From Lineus longissimus (taxonomy: Eukaryota > Nemertea > Pilidiophora > Heteronemertea > Lineidae), in contig NC_088313.1 in assembly GCF_910592395.1 (NCBI RefSeq), positions 18,306,437 to 18,370,436 of the forward strand: 64,000 nucleotides of DNA, read 5' to 3'. Shown here piece by piece: positions 57,301 through 64,000 of this stretch. Position numbers and translations under genes: made by a program. The notes under the pieces are model-generated. The model had not been told where the DNA came from. It searched no databases and saw only the letters and a list, made by a program, of their open reading frames with translations. Position 1 is the stretch's first letter. The number at the start of each line of letters is the position of its first letter.

Positions 57301-60300
57301 TACGAAGATTATGACTGAATTATTGAGAGAGGACCATGTGTACTCACTTCATGACATCTTTCTCCCTGTTTTGACCATGATAAAGACAAACTTTCAGTAA
57401 GTCTTTGGCGCACTTGGATTCTATCTCTCGCTGCCACTGGTGCACTAAACTGGCTGGGCAGATCACCAGGGAGGCAGTTGATGGGATGATATCCTTATTC
57501 ACTGCAAAGAAAAGGATAGATTTGAATTGTACACAGTCCGAATCGGCTCAGTATGTCTGTGCATTGATATTCAATTCTAAAGTCCAATACAAAATTTGCA
57601 TATCCTGCATCCAAACACCTACCTTTTTTAATCTGATCTTGCTTACTGAGCCAACCCTCCTCATCCTTTGCTTCTTCCCTTGCCTCCTTCTGCTTAAGAA
57701 TCAACGAGATCATGGTGAGGGTCTTGCCCAGACCCATGTCGTCAGCTAGTATACCTCCTGGAGGCTCCTGCTTCTCTCGCCATGTGAGCCAAGCCAGCGC
57801 CTGACGTTGATGAGCCATCAGGGTGACAGTCAGGTCATCAGGATCATCCAATTCTGTTGCCTCAGGTGGACATGTTTCAAGTTGCCTGGAAGACAAAACA
57901 ACCATTACAGAGTAAGCCCTGAATTTTGCTGAGGTTACCAACCTAACATGTTTTAGAGATGCATGCACAAGGTGGTGATGGCTTCTTCTTCTAATTTCAC
58001 ACTAGTTCATGCCTGCGCAAATCAGTAGTTCCATTCGACTACCATCTTAAAGTTCTAGGGTTAAAATTCACATTATTTGTGAATGATAACCTTTGATGGG
58101 TAAAGATGCTCACCAAACTGGGATGATCCACATATTTTTGAACACAGCAAGGTAGAAAACTGACGAAAACCTACTTGTGCAGCCTTATAATAGCCTCCTC
58201 AGTGATACTGCCAACTTGTTTCAGTCTTGCAGCATTCATCCTACCACCATACAACGTCATAGCTTGCGGATTGGCCGCGTACATCTGATTCAAAACATGC
58301 GCTGGCAGCGGGACAGTGTGATCCAACATCTTCGTCTGACGATTGCCGAATTTGTCTACAGTCATGATCTTGATGTTCGGCTGACCAGGCAACTGGGCTG
58401 GTGCAAGTACAGACTGTGTCAGCTGTTTCTGTGAGTTGGGGGGAATTGCGCTCCCGGATAACTGAGACATGTTGATCTGCTGAGGTGGCTTGTATGGCTG
58501 GTTGTATTTCGGTCTCTCATACGACTGCACAGTTTGACCCGAATGTGGTTTTGACATTTTTATGTCGAGCTCCAGGGCTGTCATTGCTCGCTGTAAATCA
58601 TTTATCTGAGACTTCAGTTTCTCTCCTTTGTCTGGGAGGCTGTTTATGTTGATGTGAGATATCAAAGTCTGAAAGCATAAGAGTGAATGAATGCATTTTA
58701 TATCACTGAGTTGACGCCAGTTACAGATGGGTCCTTCAAAAGCTGCTTCTTGGCTGGTAACATGTATATTCCAAGACCCTCCCCGAATCTACTGCAAATG
58801 GTAACGCCCAGTTTTAAAGGCCCACACAAACTCTACTGCAAATGCATCACTCTTAGCCTTACCTTTTTTTCTCTGAGTTGCCTAACAATTGCATCTCTAT
58901 TAGACTCCTTTGAAGCCAGCGTCTGACCAGAGTCAGATATTGCACTTTTAGCCATCATGGAAGACAGTTTAGCACTGGCAGTGCTATCTTTTTCCATCTC
59001 AGCTGCCGGTGCCACTTTACTTCCATCTGACCTGATAAACACTCCAGTCAGGGGGCAGAGTCTACTTTCGTCTGCTGAACTTGCCTGCTGGACAACCACC
59101 TTCCTTGGTTCAAAGGGCTTGGCATTTGGATTCAGTGCATTCGCTTTTCCAGACCCAGGCTTTGCAAGTTGTTCGAAATCAGCATCCTTCGCCAGATCCA
59201 AGATTTCTTTGTGTATACTATCTGCTAGTTTTACCCCATCTTGCCTAGACTGAGAAGACTGACTGGGAAACCGTTCCTTTGTTGGTTTTGTTGTCTCCAC
59301 AATAACACAGTCGTCATCACTGTCTGAATCCTGTGGTTTTCGTGCCGGTGCACGCCAACTGCCTTCAACTCTTGTAACATCCTTTTTCTGAATGCGATTA
59401 CTGTCCATGAAGGGCTGAAAACAGAGAAGAAGATTTTTAAGGACTTAGTACTGTTACACAGGTGTTTTCATTTGATTTTTTGTCATCTTCAGATTAAAAC
59501 TGTTTTTGAGATACAATGATAATATTTGGGTTCTGCACACATTTGTACATATGCGCACAAGCTATTCAATTTCTAGAGACAAAGATCCAAAAGGATCATG
59601 AAGCTGTTTTATGTTGATGATGATGATAATGAAATGAAAGGAGTCCATGACAGCGAAGCTGATTTCATTTAGGCCTATGTATGTTACTCAAACATGTACC
59701 TTTTTCTTAACAACATCTGAAGTCTCTGTCATCTTCTTCAGAGGTGGAATCACATTGGCATTCTCCTTTACCTTAAAAGTGAGATTTGATATGCAGATTA
59801 AAATGAATCAGGAGCATTTGCATTTAGGAAAGAAGCTACTAGAAACATCCACCTTTTTAAACAGTTGCCAAGTCATCAAAGGACTAAAAATTGGTTCAAA
59901 TAGGATTTCTTTTTTCTCAAAATGCCATCAGTCTTCAAAATTTCTGAGTCCCCGCATTTTCAACTTCACTAATGCAACTACCCTGGTAACGCAACCATTC
60001 AACCTCGGTCCCATGAGTGGTCGTGTTACCGGGGTTCCACTGTATCTACTTACCAATAAGTTTCCAACATTTTTGTGTCCACACCAGGAATGGTGTCCAA
60101 TACAACGATAATAATGCCTGGAAGAGACAAAAATGATTAACATCACTGTAGCTAGGGACAGCTGATCTATACAATGCTACAGTCTACTCTGTTACTTAAC
60201 ATTCTCATAGGCATATCTTTGAAAAAGGGAATTCATTGAACATTTAGGGATTTTAAACTCACTAAAGTAATGATAGTTCACTGTGGCTGTATTTAATGAT

Positions 60301-61228
60301 ATATGAATTATATCATTACCTATATTCTGGATCTTTAGATGTTGTTACTTGTATTTTGCCAATGGACTGAAGCTCAAGCATCGATCCTGGGTGGACATCA
60401 CAATAGGTCTTGGAGACACTGGAACAACAAGAGATTGATGAAAACATGTTGAACACAATGTCAATGCCGTAGAAAATACAGCCACCATCAGTCAAGCATT
60501 ACCACAAAATGTACTTGCCACGTCAATACCACATCCCTTCTTTTAGCAATAGAAGATACGCTTGGCCACATGAGCAAGTATACAGTGATAAAATTCAGAG
60601 AAAGTGTCAACTGAGAACCTACCCATGGGCAACTTTATTGAAGTTACACCGGTCTTTGGGCTGTCCACACATATAATAGCTTGTCCCTTTTCTTGGTCCT
60701 TCTTTTGTGGATGTCTTCAGGTAACATGGCTTTCCTGCAAAAGAAGTAAAAAGACTGACAACATCAAATCAATGATGGTTCTACATGTACTACCTGGTCA
60801 GGCAACTTTAGGTCCATCTACAAGTACGCTGGGAATACATGAAATAAACAGTCATGCAATCTCAAACACAACCAGTTGATCACAACTGACAACCTGTGTC
60901 ACTAGGGGATGGCCTGCTCCGGTAGAGGTGCCACCAAGTCCGTCCAAAAGGAGCAGCAATCTACTACTTTACTAGCACGATCTGCCAATCAATCATCAAG
61001 CAAGGATAGTGCAAGCTGGTCAGCAACAACCCATGATAGGCATGAACTCAATGAAGTGTAAATACTAGGCCCTACAGCCTCAGACAAATGGGTTCCGGAC
61101 AGGTTTCAAAACAAAATATTGGGGCTATTTTAACGACCTAGTCAAATTGCAGGAGTCAATAGATGCAGGAGAATGTATTTACCATGTAGACAAAGAATTT
61201 CTGGATAAACTTTGATCTGATCAGACAT
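54328..61228 (-). CDS. TTF2: Transcription termination factor 2 (SWI/SNF-family dsDNA ATPase), complete
   Basis: Seventeen exons in transcript order: 61228-61183, 60734-60623, 60418-60320, 60117-60054, 59771-59700, 59414-58863, 58668-58175, 57885-57623, 57501-57348, 57113-57008, 56894-56701, 56375-56130, 55958-55712, 55583-55375, 55276-55123, 54994-54753, 54445-54328 (TGA). All phases agree and give 1123 residues; human TTF2 is about 1160. TTF2 uses ATP to release RNA polymerase II transcripts, notably at mitosis. The N-terminus is a GRF-type zinc finger (C13, C19, [13 protein letters not shown]45) plus a second Cys/His module. [10 protein letters not shown] (162-171) resembles a SUMO-interacting motif. 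Helicase motifs: DDMGLGKT near 528-535, DEAH 675-678, TGTP 703-706, RAGGVGLNL near 1011-1018 and [11 protein letters not shown] near 1039-1049. The C-terminus [10 protein letters not shown] is typical of TTF2. The related HLTF fits less well because no RING or HIRAN domain is seen. Confidence 0.95.
59970..60044. mobile_element. Short inverted-repeat element abutting a TTF2 donor site
   Basis: About 75 bp. On the minus strand it starts TA-CAGTGGAACCCCGGTAAC only nine bases into the TTF2 intron. An imperfect inverted copy (GCGTTACCAGGG ... ATTA) closes it at 59970. One end is identical over 25 bases to 17286-17310. It looks like a miniature TA-targeting element. Confidence 0.55.
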
Positions 61229-61756
61229 TTTGAAGTTATTTCAGAGAAAATATCCAAAATTCGATTACAAATTTCCCACTTTCAACATTTTGTAACGATG
61301 GTTTTGATTGGCTGATAAGACAACTTTTCAGTCATGTGATCTATAAATGGTGGATGACCCTACAAAACGAAAGTTATCAAAAAAGGACACTTAACTCTTA
61401 TTTCCAGCTAACGAGGAGTATCGATTTCTCTAAATTCTGTTGCAGAAAGTAAATCTTTTGACACTTTATTTGTTACAACCACACAAGGAAACTGAGCTGG
61501 TAAATATTTTTTCTGGAAAGGTTTTGACTGTAGTGTAAGTGTTCAGTTTACTGCTGTGGCAGTTATGTTGTTAAAGTTGTTCAGTTAGACACTCGGTCAG
61601 ACCATGGAGGTATCATTAATAATAGCTCCATGGTTGTACCACACATAGGCAAAAGACTACTTAAATTAGTTGGCTTCAATTGTCTTTTCTTATGAAGGAT
61701 CATTCAGGATATAACAATGTTCCTTGTCTAATTTTAGGCTTGAAGGCTGTTGAAGC
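61229..61756. promoter_or_regulatory. Probable bidirectional promoter between TTF2 and POMK
   Basis: The start codons of the two divergent genes are 528 bp apart. An acceptor (AATTTTAG, ends 61737) lies just before the POMK start, implying a spliced 5' leader; a matching donor could be GTAAAT at 61501. No TATA box stands out. The arrangement is inferred from coordinates, not from expression data. Confidence 0.5.
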
Positions 61757-63152
61757 ATGGCTAAATGGTGCAACTTAGATGAAGAGGAAGATGAACCCAG
61801 CAGAGGCTACTTCTGGAGAGTTTACATCACTGATTCTCTCCATGTGATACTCCCTGTTCTATTCGCTGGAGCTGTGACCCTTTATGGCTTCTATCCTCCA
61901 CTAGGGGCAGAAGAAGAATTAGAATGCCGTCATGACTATGTCAAAGATGAACATGTCTGCTACCAGCCATGCGAACATGGCTCATTTTTCCTGCCAGGGA
62001 TGAAAGAATGTCGTTCTTGGCTGACATGTCAAGATTTGGAGAAGGATGTCCACATTGGAAGCACAGTTGATCGTGGAGTTGTGAAATTGGTAGGTTGTAA
62101 AGTCTGGAGCTTGATATAATTGTCTAGTCTTAACAAAATGACACCAGCATGACTGCAGGTTGATGACTGGCAAGGATTAACTGGATTAGACTGGATTAAC
62201 ATTTTATTCCAATTTCATCTCTGCTTTTTTTGTGTCCTAATTTTCCAAATTAGAATTAGAATGTATCGCTATCAGACTAAGAAAATGGCTGTTATTCGAA
62301 GCTTTTTACAGCAGACTTTTCAGTTTTTTGTGCCTCCAACAGCTCCTTCTTACAAGTATATGCTCCCAGATGGTACTTTTGACTTGTGCTATTCTTTTAC
62401 TTCAGGTACAACTAGCTGATTGGAAGGGTCACAAAGTAGCAGTGAACAGTCTTACACAGGATGAATACAAGGCTGACTTCCATCATGGTCTGGAGATGTT
62501 GAAGGCATTCCAGCCTCACGCCAGAGTCACACAGTTTATCGGTTCCTGTGATGATACATTTATCACTGAGTACCACCACTTCAAATCTGCAGTACAACTT
62601 GAGCAGACGCTGCAAATCCCACAGCACCTGCAAATCAATAATCTCACGACAAGATTTCAGTTATGCTTGGATTATGCAGAGATTCTAGCGTCCCTCCACA
62701 ACAGTTCGATTGGAAAGAGAGTAATGTGTGATTCAAATGACTTGCAAAAAACTCTTGAGCAGTACTTAGTGACTTATGATATCCGGTTGATAGTTAATGA
62801 TTTAGATGCCTTGCCTGAGGTCAAGGATGGACAAGGAATTAAATGTGGCCATCGACAATTAACGGGTGATTTCGTTGCTCCTGAACAACTCTGGCCTTAC
62901 CCAGATGTGGAGTTCAGTGACAAGGATATGTCTGGTTATGATGAGAAAATTGACATCTGGAAAGTGCCAGATATTTGTCTGTTTTTTATTGGTGATAAAC
63001 GTGGGACTGATGTGTTGAAATTTCACCTCCATAAAATACATACAAAATGTAAAAATTCTAATCCAAAACTGCGCCCCAGTGCAGATGATTTATTAGAAGA
63101 GTACATGCGAGTGAGGAAATACATAGGCTTACACAGCTACAAGGAGTTGTAG
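61757..63152 (+). CDS. POMK: Protein O-mannose kinase (SGK196), complete
   Basis: Two coding exons, 61757-62089 and 62406-63152 (TAG), joined in phase 0, give 359 residues (human POMK about 350). POMK is an ER type II membrane kinase that phosphorylates the 6-position of O-mannose in the core M3 glycan of alpha-dystroglycan, needed for laminin-binding matriglycan. A short cytosolic N-terminus is followed by one membrane segment (about 28-47, SLHVILPVLFAGAVTLYG), a Cys-rich lumenal stem (CRHDY ... CYQPCEHG ... KECRSWLTCQDL) and the divergent kinase fold. Family signatures are near identical: RVMCDSNDL (217-224), NDLDALP (242-248), KCGHRQLTGDFVAPEQLWPY (257-276) and YDEKIDIWKVPDI (289-301). The typical HRD and DFG motifs are absent, as is normal for POMK. 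Confidence 0.95.
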
Positions 63153-63519
63153 TCAAAGTATTTCATTGTGTTCATTGTGTGTTTCGGCTTGTCCATTATT
63201 GTGAGAACTTCTCTGTAGCTTGTTGGGTATTTTATTGCACTTAGTCTCATGAGTGTCAGCACCCTTATTTGTTTTAGAGCCATAACCTAACAAAATACAT
63301 GCAATACATGTCTATGCTGAATTAGAATCTGGCACTGTGTTCTTCCCACAGTAAATGTTATCCGACCCAGATTTGTGTTCTGAGTGTCACATGTGGCTTG
63401 CATATCAGCATCCTCACTGCATGTTCTAAGTGTTCTGTATCGGTTTTGACTTCTGTGCTATTGCCTAAGTCGGCATTTACCGCATGAAATTCTGTTATCT
63501 TTTATAATACATATTTTCA

Positions 63520-63525
63520 AATAAA
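63520..63525 (+). terminator. Polyadenylation signal AATAAA of POMK
   Basis: A canonical AATAAA 368 bases after the POMK stop, followed by a GT-rich stretch (GTTGTGATATGTGATCTTATTT), as expected downstream of a cleavage site. Confidence 0.6.
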
Positions 63526-64000
63526 GCTGAAAGTGCACTGAAGTTGTGATATGTGATCTTATTTCGTTCAGGGGTCAACACGAAGACAAGGTAAACCTAA
63601 GGACTGGTCCCGAGATGATCCTCAATTACATATGTACATCTGGAGAGATTTCTGTTCCTGAGACTTTCAGAACTGTGTGTGAGGCCTTTCTGCTTTTCAT
63701 GTTTTCACATGTTGCAGCCGTAGTGATTGAAAGGACTCCTGCCACTAGTGTCACAACCTATCGACAAGGACTTCAACCTGAAGGGCTCAACACTTAGTGT
63801 GTACAGATAAAGTCAAAGGAGAGTGGTTAAGAACTACATTCTCAGAATTTGATGAAGTTTTGTAACTTCAGTTTCATTTTAACACAAGGAATCGCTACAA
63901 AAAATGGATATTTTCTGAAGAATTTTATTAGGAGGATAAAGTATGATACACTTCTTACGTTTACAAGTTAAACATGACCAAAATATACTATGAATATTGG
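63526..64000. other. Window end, no supported gene
   Basis: The open frame at 63546-63797 has no family resemblance. TTTATT near 63925 would be AATAAA on the minus strand and could mark the 3' end of a convergent gene outside the window. Confidence 0.35.

Noticed and set aside
58957-59253. Plus-strand frame of 98 codons
   Set aside because: It is the antisense shadow of TTF2 exon 6.

Overview
The window is animal nuclear DNA. Genes are split by GT-AG introns with conserved reading phase, coding density is low, and about half of the window is AT-rich non-coding sequence full of minisatellites, short inverted-repeat elements and degenerate retroelement pieces. The gene families present (cholinesterase-like carboxylesterase, PGRP, biogenic amine receptor, MIEAP-domain protein, TTF2, POMK) point to a bilaterian invertebrate. 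The repeat style and the MIEAP-type gene suggest a marine lophotrochozoan (mollusc or brachiopod). That last step is inference.

Left third (1-11.1 kb): the first 48 bases are the 3' end of an exon of a carboxylesterase/cholinesterase gene on the + strand. It resumes at 6634 and ends at 8782, with its Ser-Glu-His triad intact. The 6.6 kb intron holds an oppositely oriented gene for an RPA-like OB-fold protein with a C4 zinc ribbon (2073-3383). The same intron holds two kinds of MITE, a diverged tandem duplication and a degenerate minisatellite. Next comes a small peptidoglycan recognition protein gene (9665-11087) with an altered amidase site and no evident signal peptide.

Middle (11.1-36.0 kb): a gene-poor stretch. 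I found no recognisable exon. It holds several tandem-repeat arrays (9 bp, about 120 bp, about 200 bp, 48 bp), poly-C tracts, a TATA/E-box promoter candidate and dispersed repeats.

Right part (36-64 kb): an intronless amine GPCR with serotonin-receptor hallmarks (36889-38598); a 1.2 kb 68-bp minisatellite; an eight-exon gene for a roughly 1034-residue protein ending in a MIEAP (mitochondria-eating protein) C-terminal domain (43105-51313); a zone of decayed LINE sequence; a complete 17-exon transcription termination factor 2 gene (TTF2, SWI/SNF ATPase) on the - strand (54328-61228); and, head to head with it, a complete two-exon protein O-mannose kinase gene (POMK, 61757-63152). TTF2 and POMK share a 528-bp intergenic region that is probably a bidirectional promoter.

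The genes do not form a pathway. They are ordinary chromosomal neighbours. All exon models were made by eye from splice sites, phase and recalled protein families. No database was searched.
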